The notes under the pieces: generated by a model | Databases searched by the model: none | The model's input: the letters and a program-made list of their open reading frames with translations, nothing else | What the model was told of the DNA's origin: nothing | Source: Bryopsis sp. KO-2023 | Taxonomy: Eukaryota > Chlorophyta > Ulvophyceae > Bryopsidales > Bryopsidaceae | Reading direction: 5' to 3' | DNA: 64,000 nt | Assembly: GCA_030272585.1 (NCBI GenBank) | Contig: BSYQ01000013.1 | Span: forward strand, 2,232,001-2,296,000 | Translations under genes and position numbers: made by a program | Shown: positions 19,306 through 29,596 of the stretch, piece after piece | How positions within the stretch are numbered: position 1 is the first letter of the stretch | Layout of the letters: the number at the start of each line of letters is the position of its first letter

Positions 19306-21436
19306 CAGTCATGGGCTGCACAGGACAGACCCCTGTCCTGTGCAGGTTCTGTGCACCCTGTGCTGTCCTGTCCTGTGCAGCGGAATTGCACAGGCCAGAA
19401 CAGCACAGACTGTCTGTTCTGTGCACAGGGTCAGACCTGTGCTGCACAGGTGAGCAGACCTGCACAGCACAGCACAGAATCTGCACAGAACTGCACAGAA
19501 TCTGCACAGATTTTGCACAGAAACAGAAACAGAAACAGAAACAGAAATTACATGTTGCGAAGGGCCAATCCGCCCTGTTGCAACCACATACAATGTCTCA
19601 GCCATGTCCAAAAGTCCACAGAAGATGAAGTCTCCAATAAAACCCAAGTACAATCAACGAGAGACCCATCACTAAGGAATCAATGTAGCAGAAAGTATTG
19701 CCAAAAAACGTTCCCAAGAAAAAGAAACCCGGAACACCAAGCAACAACCAAAAGGAGAGCGAAAACTACTGTCAAACGCCCACCACAAACGACCAACAAA
19801 CAAAACGAAACAAACAAACACAAAACAAACAAACAAAAACCACGTCACGGCTGAGCCTCAAGCCACTGAGCTCGAAAATCCAACGCCCGACGAAGGTAAA
19901 CAGCCACCCGATACTGACCCGGCAAATTGAACGAACGACGCAACGAAAACCCCGATTCAGACACAACCGATCCCACACGCAAACCAGAATACAACGGACA
20001 AAAGAACAGGAAATGCCGCTCGTTCTCAGCCGTCTTGTTGCCTTGCGACAAACAATAAGGACAGAAACGCTCGTGCAAAGGCACATCCCTCCGTAGCAGA
20101 TCCGCCACGTCGATCTCCAAACCGTGCAAACGCGCACGAAAACGCACCCACACCGTCCGCAGCCCCACATCCTCGAATGAAGACAGCGCTCTCGAGTAGC
20201 CGAACACCGGCTTGAACACGTTGTAAAACGCAACAATACGAGGATGTCCCGAACGAAGACGAGCCACAATGTCCGCCTTATACGCCGCGGTCCACGACGC
20301 AAGGTCCACTTCTCCAGATCCATCGAATCCAGGAGCAAATCGGCGCACCATATCCTTGAACAAAACCCACCAAGAGCGCTGAGAGACCGTGGCTTCCGAT
20401 TGGAGCCAAACGATCAACTGCCGAGCCGGATGGTCGACAGGCAAAGTCATCATACGATTCCAAAACCGAACCGCGTTCTTGTTGAAGTAGTAGAGGATCG
20501 GCAGAGCACCCATCTCCAAATACACCACATTGCGAAGCGTCCTCACGGGAAGCCGCAACACCCGCTTCAGAAAACGAATCTGCAAACCGTTGAACGCATC
20601 CTTGTGCGCCTGAGTCAAGAAGAAGCACCAAACTGGCGCCGCATACTGAACCTTCCCCAAAACATACATGCGAAACAGAGACAGAAGCGTCTTCGGATCG
20701 CGAAGCCCCAGATCCCCGGATCGAGCCAACAAGCGCCCCACTGCCGCCTGTCCGTTTTGCAGAGTCCTGTCGATATGATTTCCAAACACGTTCACGTTGC
20801 CCGGACCATCCTTGAAGAAAACTCCCAAATATTTCATCGTCGATTGCAGCTCCACATCCACACCGTTGAGAGACACAGTCGTGAGCCCCCGCGCATTCAC
20901 CACCATCCCTTCCGTCTTCTCCAGATTCGTCTTCACTCCCCAATCGTGCTCATACTGCCCCAGCACATCACCAACAGCCGAGACATCCTCCACAGACGAG
21001 CACGGCACCAGCGTGTCGTCCGCAAAGATGAGCGCCACAATGATCGCCAAACCCAGAACGATGTGGCTAACCTGCGCCCCCTCCAGCAGCCGCGGCAAGT
21101 TGTCATGATATAACGTGAAAAGCAGCGGACTGAACGGACAGCCCTGACGAACGCCCCTGCCAATTCCAAACGGCGCCGTGCACCCCTTCGTCCCACGAAC
21201 CACCGCCGTCGAGTTCTCGTACATGAACGTCAGTACAACAAAAAAGGGATCAGCCAGGCCCAACCTCCGCAAGTGCAGCCACAATCGCGAATGGCTAACG
21301 CACAGAATCTGCACAGACCCTGTCTGTGCTGTGCTGTACAGGTCTGTGCACCTGTGCAGCACAGGTCTGACCCTGTGCACAGAACAGACAGTCTGTTCTG
21401 TCCTGTCCTGTGCACAGAGGTCTCAGCCCATGTCTG
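19306..21436. mobile_element. hAT element carrying a LINE reverse-transcriptase fragment
   Basis: 2,131 bp bounded by CAGTCATGGGCTGCAC (left) and the inverted CAGACATGGGCTGAG end (right), with a perfect 8-bp duplication CTCCTAAC (19298-19305 and 21437-21444). Both ends carry about 140-210 bp of the CTGTGCA-rich subterminal repeats seen in the other two hAT copies. There is no transposase. The interior instead holds a (CAGAAA)n stretch, the inverted hairpin module (about 19550-19585) and a LINE 3' portion. It is presumably moved by the transposase of the copy at 23628-29588. Confidence 0.88.
19845..21297 (-). pseudogene. LINE reverse-transcriptase fragment captured in a hAT element
   Basis: Open frame of about 480 codons on the minus strand, ending at 19845. 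It starts inside the reverse transcriptase (GRGVRQGCPFSPLLF, then the catalytic FADDTLV), continues through the thumb (MKYLGVFFKD) and a long C-terminal region, and ends with the zinc-binding tail CPYCLSQGNKTAENERHF. The endonuclease and front of the polymerase are missing, so it is a 5'-truncated non-LTR retrotransposon (exact clade not determined). The sequence up to about 19650 looks like its 3' untranslated region. Codons upstream of about 21297 in the same frame are hAT terminal repeat and not part of it. That so long a fragment is still open suggests recent capture. Confidence 0.82.
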
Positions 21437-21798
21437 CTCCTAACCTTACAAATACTAGCTATCATCTAGCTCTCCCCAAAACGTCTCTATCATTTCTCAG
21501 CTCAGCCCTTCTAGCCAGAGCTCCGACTAACCCTTTATAACCCTTGATAACCTCTAGACTAAGGACCCAGACTGAAGCTCCTTTCAGTCTGACTCCCGAC
21601 TCTTTACCCAACTCTCAGCCATCTGAGATCTGACACTGAATATACTGAACCTGGTTCGAACTCTTTTCGTTACGTTTCAGCCTCTCATTGAGCATCATGT
21701 AACTACCCCATTCTCAATCAGTCCGCGACTACCTGGAACTCTCAGACTGTAACCTCTGTTTTCCGCCTAGATCTTCGCCTACTAAGTCAGCCGTTTCA

Positions 21799-22313
21799 CT
21801 CCTCCCCCCTTAGAGAGAGATCGCTGACCCAGCGATGTTCTGTACACTAAGTTCGTATTGCACGACTTCACCAGAACTGCCAAGTGACTTAACTCGCTTA
21901 TTCTGAGAATACCTCTGATATAGCTGTAAGCAATATTCTCCGGCGTTTTCCGTAACAACTTCCCGATTGCGACTTGAGCTGAATGTTGGTTTCTGCTTAT
22001 GGTTACTTCTGCCGCTGTGACATCCCATCCCAGCCCGTTCACACATAAACCCAACCCTGTTCAATAGATTTCACAGCCCACACTGGAAATCACACAGTCT
22101 CAGCTCCAGTCAAACTGTAATTTTCACAAGTGTTTTTACACACTCAGCATGTTAATTGTTTTCCAGAAATTCCCTTTTACCCTCACTTGATCCATTCACT
22201 GTTCTTTTCCTTTTTCTTCCAAAAACAAAATAAAATTCAAACACCCAAATACCAACAGAAAATCATATTTCACTCTTGATCCTATTTTTTTTTTTTTTTT
22301 TTTAATATTCAAC
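21799..22313 (-). other. 3' untranslated region and polypurine tract of element C
   Basis: Directly inside the 3' LTR the minus strand reads an AAGGGGGGAGGAG polypurine tract (about 21799-21812). The rest up to the extra ORF is AT-rich and non-coding, with a T-run near 22287-22303 on the plus strand. Confidence 0.75.
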
Positions 22314-23086
22314 TCAGGCTTTTCTGAGTTTCACATTTCTGGATCCTCCTGAACTTCCAGGAGGTTTCCTTTTCTTTCCTTCTGGTTCACTGTCTCCGCC
22401 TGGCTCATTGACGACCCAATCCCCATCGTAATCCGTTGGTTCTGCCTCGTCTTCGGCTGCCTCGAATTTTCTCAGGGGGCCCACGGTCCGCTTGGCCTTC
22501 ATATACACTCCCCGAGTATAATCCGACCCCAACTTGAAACCCAAGGCGCAGAGTTTGCAGGTTTCCGAGTGTAGCACCATTGGTGGCCCTGTTTCAGCTG
22601 GTACCCACATTCTCCGCCAGTCTCGTTTTTCCTCATCCACTTCCAGACTGACACTCAGCCACACCCGATCCCGACACCCGATATTCGAGCACACCCAGTG
22701 CCGTTGGCAGTCTTCTCCGGTCGGCTGACAGTTGCTGCTCGAGGTGCGACAAAACACACAAGTGTGTTTTTCCCCCTCTTCCTGCTTTGGTTCTCCGCCT
22801 GATATTTCTCCCTGTCGTTGAGCAACCGGGTGCGTTTAGCCTCCCAGCTATCTCTTTCCGCCTGAAATCCCCCCTCTTCTTCCAGCTCGGCGATCTTTTT
22901 TTTCAACCTCTCCTTCTCTTCTCCCCATTCCTGTTGTTCCGCTTCCTGGATTTTTTCCATCCTTTCTTCCTCTGCCATATACTGCTCCAGCATCCCTTGC
23001 AGCTTTTCCACCACTCCTGTCACCTTCCCAGCGTTATCCTTGATCTCCTCCAAAAGTGCCTGGGCTCCTGCCTTGAATTCCACCAT
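22314..23086 (-). CDS. extra 3' ORF region of element C: coiled coil plus Cys/His cluster
   Basis: Begins at an ATG (23084-23086, minus strand) 112 bp after the pol stop. The first part is a coiled coil (Lys/Glu heptads). The second part contains CVFC, 13 residues, CQRHWVC, then a further CKLC pair and an acidic Lys-rich tail. The order and spacing match the extra ORFs of elements A and B, although the overall sequence is divergent. It is not open throughout in one frame (about one break). Function unknown. Confidence 0.62.
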
Positions 23087-23197
23087 TTTTTTTTTCACAA
23101 AAAGTCGTCCCGAAACGTCCTCTGTCCTTTGTCTTGCGTTCGTCCTGTTCTTGCGCTCCGTTTGCTCTGTACACTCTCAAACTCGAAAAAACCAGAA

Positions 23198-23619
23198 CTA
23201 GTCCATGGGAGACTTTTGACGTAAATACTCCTGCAGCACTTGCTGCGCATTACCCAAGTGATGGGACGGGAGCCACTGGTCCTCTTCCGATCCGTATCCT
23301 TCCCAGGAAACCAAGTACTCTGTCACATTCTTCTTTTTCCGCCGTTTGGTTCGATGTGTCTTGATCTTTTCGACGATATATTCCTCGACTCCTTCCAACA
23401 CCACTGGATCTGGAGGTGGAGAAATAGCCCTGGCTGGAAACTCCTCTGATCCATCTTCAAAAGCTTTTAGTTTGGAAACATGAAAAACATCATGTATTTT
23501 CCAGTGATTAGGAAGTTCCAACCTGTAAGTTACTGATGTCACAATATCAATAATTCTAAAAGGTCCACAAAACTTAGATACCAACTTCCGGCCCATCATT
23601 GGCGGTAAAGGTAAATCAG
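23198..23619 (-). CDS. pol C-terminus of element C with chromodomain
   Basis: Portion of pol left of the hAT insertion. It encodes the integrase tail (KFCGPFRIIDIV, HDVFHVSKLKAF) and a chromodomain (EYLVSWEGYGSEEDQWLPSHH) ending at 23198. The chromodomain is more divergent than those of A, B and D. Confidence 0.85.
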
Positions 23620-23989
23620 CTGTCGATCAGACATGGGCTGAGACCCCTGTGCACAGGACAGGACAGAACAGACTGTCTGTTCTGTGCACAGGGTTGGACC
23701 TGTGCTGCACAGGTGCACAGACCTGTACAGCACAGCACAGACAGGGTCTGTGCAAAGTCTGTGCTGGGTCTGTGCTATGTCTGTGCTCTGTCTGTGCAGC
23801 ACAGGTTCATCCTGTCCTGTGTGAAGCACAGGACAGAACAGATGTGCACAGGTGCCTGGGGACAAACACACAGACTGCACAGACCCCAAGTCTGTGCAGG
23901 TTCTGTCTGGACAGGGTTCACACAGAGATGGACAGGGTTCACACAGAGATGGACAGGGTTCACACAGACTTGGTTTTTTTCAATATTTC

Positions 23990-24215
23990 ATTAAAAACTG
24001 CAGTCATCCCCAGCAAATTCCATATCCCCTTTTCCCCCATTGTTTTCCCCTTTGTTTTCCCACTATAAACTGCAGTCACTCCTGCAAATTCCATATCCCA
24101 TTTTCCCCCATTGTTTTCCCCATTGTTTTCCCACTATAAACTGCAGTCACTCCTGCAAATTCCATATCCCATTTTCCCCCATTGTTTTCCCCTTTGTTTT
24201 CCCCTTCTTCCCATT
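23990..24215. repeat. 71-bp tandem repeat in the hAT 3' region
   Basis: About three copies of a unit containing ACTGCAGTCACTCCTGCAAA and a pyrimidine-rich TTTTCCCCCATTG part, between the subterminal repeat and the transposase stop. Confidence 0.85.
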
Positions 24216-24228
24216 TCGTTATTTCGTT

Positions 24229-27200
24229 TCATATCATTGCAGCCTCCACCTCCCCAGCCTCCACCTCCCCACCCTCTACCTCCCCACCCTCCACCTCCCC
24301 ACCCTCCACCTGCCGGCTACCCGCTGTCTCTGGTGTTCTCCCTGACTGGCTGCCTGGGTGTGGGTCCTCTTTCTTGATCTCGGGCAATCTTCCTGCCTTC
24401 GGAAGCATGCTATGCCCGTTCCACGACAGGAAGCTGAGGTACCGGATGTTCTTCGTGGACAGCTTTGCCCTTCGAGCCCTCACGATAGCTCCTGTTTTGG
24501 AGAAGGACCTCTCCGAAGATGAAGAGGATGCAGGGACACACAAGAAGTCCGCAGCGAGGAGCTTCAGCACCGGGAAACCTGAGCCCTCTGTCGACCAAAA
24601 CTGTAGCGGGCACTTGATACCCCTACCGCCCTGCAAAAATAAACAAACAAAAACAAAGGTCACAACATGTAATTTCTGTTTCTGTTTCTCTTTTAAAGGC
24701 TAAAACAAAAATGACATGTCCCTTACAGTGGATGTCCCTGAATGCGATCAAATGTGGATTTGGAAATAAACAATTGTGATTAAAATTATTAAAAAAACAA
24801 AAATTCAAGAATACCTTTGTCTCCATGAAGCGAGTCAGCTCTGCCTCGGCAAATTCATCGGCTTGGGTTTGGGCACCTGCTGGTGGTGCTGCTGATTGGC
24901 TGGTTGGAGTGTCCCAGTTGAGGAAACAATCCTCCATGTCGACATCGGCAGGATCGTTATCAAGCTTCATGCCGACCTCCTCCATCTTCTGCAGCATGAG
25001 TGCCTTGATTTCTTCCCTTACCTGTGCCGGAAAACGTCAACACATATGGGCACATGTGAGTCACATGATGTGACACAAGCAACGAAAGGAAGCACAGAAA
25101 CACAGAAGCAAAGACAATTAACGAACCTCCTGCAGCAGGCTGTCCTTGGATGGAAAATCCTGTCGTGTTCTTTGGAAGTATTGCCTCCCGCTGGTGTCTT
25201 TACGCTTGTACACGTGCGCATCGAGAAAACCAAAATCCCTATAACAAGCATGTAACCCACAGTTACAAACAAAGACACACAAACACCTCTGCTTCACACT
25301 CTCAGAAGTTATTGTTTTTATGCTTGCCTGACGGTTGTGTCGAGGGTGGCTATGACCAGACACGCAAACACCCAATTTGGTGAGTCCATTCTGGCCCGAA
25401 CATGCTCAGCAATCATCTTCATCAGCTTCAGGAGGTCCCCATCTGCAGCCCCTTCCCCTTCTTGATTCATAGGGCAACCAGCGTTAAGGTGCTCTATCAA
25501 CTGCAGGAAAACATGTCGGCATTTAGAAACAAAAGATCACAAGAAAAGGTTGACCACAGAAACACAAGGAAAGACATGAACGTTTAGAAATACGTACCCG
25601 GAAAAGGACTTTCAAAACCGAGCCTGCTGTGGGCTTTGTCTCAGATTCGAGGACTTTTGATGTCCTCATCACGGGTTCGAGGGCTGTCATCCACCCCTGG
25701 AGATGCACCCAGTGCTTTCGCTCCAGCCCGTCCACAAAGGCAGCGTAGTTCTTGTCTAGCCACGCCTGGCACGGGCCCTTGATCCTGAGCAATCTGTTGG
25801 GACACAAAACCAAACAATTTCAGCAAACAATTTGTACGATCACAACAACGAAACAAGATAACACACACATGATCATCACCTTTCCATCATGAAGTAGGTG
25901 GAATTCCACCTTGTGGCCTGTGGCATTTTTAACGCCAACACGATCTTCGGGGATCCCTGAGGCAGGAGGTCATCGGCACTTTCTTCCCCCGTGTCTTCCA
26001 TCTCCCCAGCTGCACGGATGTTCTCCCGCTGCAGGTTATCAAGCTCTGCTTTGGATTTTGTGGATCTGTAAGGAGCATTAACAATAACAAATATAAACAC
26101 TTAACAGTTAATCAACAAAATTAACAAGCAAGCAGAAGTGGGAAATATAAGGGATTTTCTTCCTTCTGTTTTTCACACCTGTTCATGTGCTCCACAAATT
26201 GGGAGGCGCGCCTCAGGCTCAAGTGGAACTCCGAGTTTTCGGTTTTGTGTGCCTTGAACGTGTCGCACACTGCATTGTGCAACACGTGGCACATACAGGG
26301 CATCCAGTCCCATTTTAGGTTCCTACGATACATAACACAACTCAACATTCCATGAAATCAAAAATTAAATTAAAACACAAAACAAAACAAAACACGAAAC
26401 AAAATACAAAACAGTAACTCACCTGTCAAAACAGTGTACCACGTTGCTCCCCTGGTCTGTTATTATGGTGGGCCGGTACCAGGTCAGCCCAAAGCGCTCG
26501 ATTTCCTCCTCCACGTGTTGCCGAATCACTGCAAACCACACACATGAAAACCCAATTCATTAACAAAACAAAAACAGAAACAAAAACAGAAAGAAAAACA
26601 ATAACAATAACAATAACAAAAACAAAAACAGAAGTAAAAACAAAAACAAAAACAGAAGCAAAAACAAAAACAAAAACAAACACAATAACAAAAACAAAAC
26701 CATACTCACCATTTGAAGTTGCGGAGTCTTCTTGGATGGGCATCGCTCCCAGCACCCACGTCTTCATCCTCCAAGGCTGCACCGTGTCGTCCATTCCATG
26801 TACTGTCAGTGTCATGAATTTGTCCTGCCTGCGACTGGTCCATATGTCGCAGGTCAGGGCTGGCTTCTGTTGCCTTTCCTGCAGCCGCTTCATGCTCTCC
26901 CGCATCTTTGCCACCCCCTCCTCGTACAGGGATTCTACCTGCACCAGATGCACCAACAGTGAAAAAACACACCACACAGAGCACAGAAACAGCACACATG
27001 CAACACAAGTAACCCACAGACACAGCACAGGGATAACACAGACATTGCACAGGATCAACACAGACATTGCACAGATGCACACAGGTAACACACAGACCAT
27101 ACACAGAGACAGCACAGATGTTCCACAGACATAGCACAGGTGCACAGACAGTGCACAGAGATTACACAGGGAAAAAACACACCACACAGACCACAGATGC

Positions 27201-29093
27201 AGCACACATGCAACACAAGTAACCCACAGACCATGCACAGACACAGCACAGGGATAACACAGACATTGCACAGGATCAACACAGACATTGCACAGATGCA
27301 CACAGGTAACACACAGACCATACACAGATGTTCCACAGACATAGCACAGGTGCACAGACAGTGCACAGAGATTACACAGGGAAACAAAACACACATGTAC
27401 TTACCCTGCTTGTGACTGTTTTCCTTGAGAGTTTTGGTGCTTTGGGGTTGAGGAGGGCACTGTAGTGTTGGAAGGCCTCACTCTCACAGACTGAGAGTGG
27501 GAGGCCTTCCATCGCCACCCAAAGGGCAGCACCTCGGGCGATCCTCTCCCACGCATGTGTCCGGGCCTGGTAGGGGGCTGCCGTGATGTACCTCTCCATC
27601 ACATCGGCCCGGGTGGTGTCGGTTTTGGCATTGGGGCTGGAACACATAGAAACAGGATTAGCAACAGAAACAAGATTCAAACAAACACACAAACAGGATT
27701 CAAACGAACAAACAGGATTAAAACATACAAACAGGATTGAAACTGAAACAGAAACAGCAACAGAACTTATACTTACTCTAGCTGGGCCAGGCGGTTGTCG
27801 AGGTCCTCCGCATTGAAGATCCGGTGGGTCCTCGCATGCGCCACGGGGGTGGTCAGGCTGCTGTTGTGGAAGGAGACCCGCTCCCCACACAGGTTGCAGA
27901 CAACCTATGAAACAAACAAACAAAAAAACACAAACACATCAGTAATGGGCACAGGCAGTGTCTGTGCACTATCTGTTCACATTCTGTACGGGTCTGTGCG
28001 GGTCTGTTCACTTTCTGTTCAATGTCTGTTCATATTTGTGCACCACCTGTTCATATCTGTGCACTATCTGTGCACTATCTGTGCACTATCTGTGCACTAT
28101 CTGTGCACTATCTGTGCACTATCTGTGCACTGCCTTTTTTTTTTCCTTTCTTTCAAACAGGTTCTTATTAAAAAAACATGCAACTGCAGAAGCAGGAAAA
28201 GAGTTTATACAAAAAAACAGCACAAAATCACTTACCTTCACCACCTTCCGACCACCCTGCTCCGTGACTTCCTTGTTCATGACCCCATCGATCATGTACA
28301 GGGGCCGCACCCATCGCAGGGGTGACTTTCCCTACAAAACATTAACACACAAAATTCAAAATTCAGAACACAGCATCAACATGCACATCACATGCACATG
28401 CAGTCCCCCCCCCAGTTCAGGCTGGACATTCAAACATTTCAACATCAAAATTAACATTCACATTCACATGCACATGCACATGCACATGCAGTCCCCCCCC
28501 CAGTTCAGGCTGGACATTCAAACATTTCAACATAAAAATTAACATTCACATTCACATGCACATGCACATGCACATGCAGTCCCCCCCCCCACAGCTCAAC
28601 ATCAACAGCAAAAACAGATTCTTACCTTGCGGGCGGGCACCTCCTTCACCTCCATCACCTCCTCCCCTTCCCCTTCCCCCTGCTCGAAGGCCCTGCGCAG
28701 CGGCTCCTTTCCCTTCCCCTTTGCTATGGGCTTCAACACCCCATGCAGGGTGTTTCTCCTCCTTGGTCTGCTCCCCTGTGCTTTGGAGCCTCTCCCTCCT
28801 CTCCCTCCTCTCCCTCCTGTCCCTCCTGTCACTCCTGTCCCTACTGACACTCCTACTGCTCCTGACCCTCCTACTGCTCTTGACCCTCCTGTTTGTCCTG
28901 TTCCTCCTGTTCCTCCTATTCCTCCTGTCCCTGCCTGTCGATTTGGCGTCTCCAATCCCATGCTCTGGCCCTCTCTTTCTGGCGTGACAGCTGCCCCACT
29001 ACACTCTTGAAGGCGAGCCGTCTCCCTTTGATCGAATTCCAGCAACGCGCGCTCCTCCCTCTCCTCAAAAGTAGCGATCTTTTTGGGGGCCAT
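24229..29093 (-). CDS. hAT transposase (13 exons, 892 residues)
   Basis: Exons on the minus strand: 29093-28626, 28331-28236, 27904-27777, 27636-27405, 26938-26710, 26528-26423, 26322-26179, 26065-25880, 25793-25598, 25500-25328, 25238-25127, 25021-24815, 24630-24229. All phases agree and the coding total is 2,679 nt. Introns are GT-AG except the one after exon 10, which has a GC donor (CAG|GCAAGC). Domains: Gly/Thr-rich low-complexity N-terminus (about 60-110), BED zinc finger (CNLC...HARTH, about 191-213), catalytic segment with TCDIWTS (Asp about 339) and ITDQGSN (Asp about 409), the CHVLH motif, TRWNSTY, and the C-terminal dimerisation domain ([17 protein letters not shown] ... RRAKLSTKN, about 785-825). 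A VEGGE repeat forms the tail. It cuts and pastes elements with the matching ends. Confidence 0.88.
26958..27390. repeat. large tandem duplication in hAT intron 4
   Basis: Two copies of a unit of roughly 200 bp made of ACACAG/TGCACAG-type motifs, at about 26958-27140 and 27170-27385. It resembles the CTGTGCA-rich subterminal repeats of the element. Cys-rich open frames across it are artefacts. Confidence 0.75.
28055..28590. repeat. 11-bp array and about 75-bp repeats in hAT introns
   Basis: 28055-28136 is an array of about seven TCTGTGCACTA units in intron 2. 28380-28590 in intron 1 has three copies of a unit with (CACATG)n, a C-run and CAGTTCAGGCTGGACATT. Confidence 0.85.
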
Positions 29094-29596
29094 TTTCCTT
29101 CTCTCTTTTCTTTTCCTTTTTTTGCTGTAGGTACGCACACAGGTCGGCAAGGGTTCGGCAAGCGAAAACGTCGAAAGGGCAGGAATGGTTGCGCCCTTCT
29201 ATTTGTAGTGGCGATGCCGTGAAAGAGTGAGAGAACGCACTGTGCAACACAGTGCGTTGTCTGTGCAACACAGTGCGTCGTCTGTGCAGCACAGTGCGTT
29301 GTCTGTGCAGCACAGTGCGTTGTCTGTGCAGCACTGTGCAGCACAGACGGCGCACTGTGCTGCACAGACAACGCACTGTGCTGCGCACAGTCGCACGTGG
29401 GCGCACAGGTTGTACAAGGGGTCGAACTTCTGTTTCACACAGGGTTTGTACAGTACAGGACAGACGTGGGTCTGTCCTGTGGATTTTCGGAAAACAGGAC
29501 AGGACAGCACAGGGTGCACAGAACCTGCACAGACCCCTGTCCTGTGCGCCGCACAGGACAGGGGTCTGTCCTGTGCAGCCCATGACTGCTGTCGAT

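Larger units (their letters stand above)
19089..21798 (-). repeat. 3' LTR of element C, split by a hAT element
   Basis: LTR sequence occupies 19089-19305 and 21445-21798 (571 bp together). Between them lie a hAT element (19306-21436) and its duplicated target CTCCTAAC. It matches the 5' LTR of C over its length. Confidence 0.92.
23628..29588 (-). mobile_element. autonomous hAT transposon, apparently intact
   Basis: 5,961 bp with terminal repeats CAGACATGGGCTGAG (left) and CAGTCATGGGCTGCAC (right, read inward) and a perfect 8-bp target duplication CTGTCGAT (23620-23627 and 29589-29596). It sits inside pol of element C. It contains a 13-exon minus-strand transposase gene that closes in frame, and several tandem repeats in its introns. 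Its ends match two non-autonomous copies in the window, so it is a candidate source of their transposase. Confidence 0.93.

Noticed and set aside
21298-21380. N-terminal 28 codons of the LINE frame
   Set aside because: They translate the CTGTGCA-rich terminal repeat of the hAT element, which also gives similar Cys-rich frames at 18.9, 19.4, 23.7 and 29.3 kb.
26426-27394. 322-codon Cys/Leu/Val-rich frame on the minus strand
   Set aside because: It reads through a tandem repeat in a hAT intron together with parts of two exons. The repeated [12 protein letters not shown]-like pattern is a product of the repeat.
28055-28136. Regular short repeats, considered as a CRISPR-like array
   Set aside because: An 11-bp unit with no spacers, in a eukaryotic transposon intron; simple tandem repeat.
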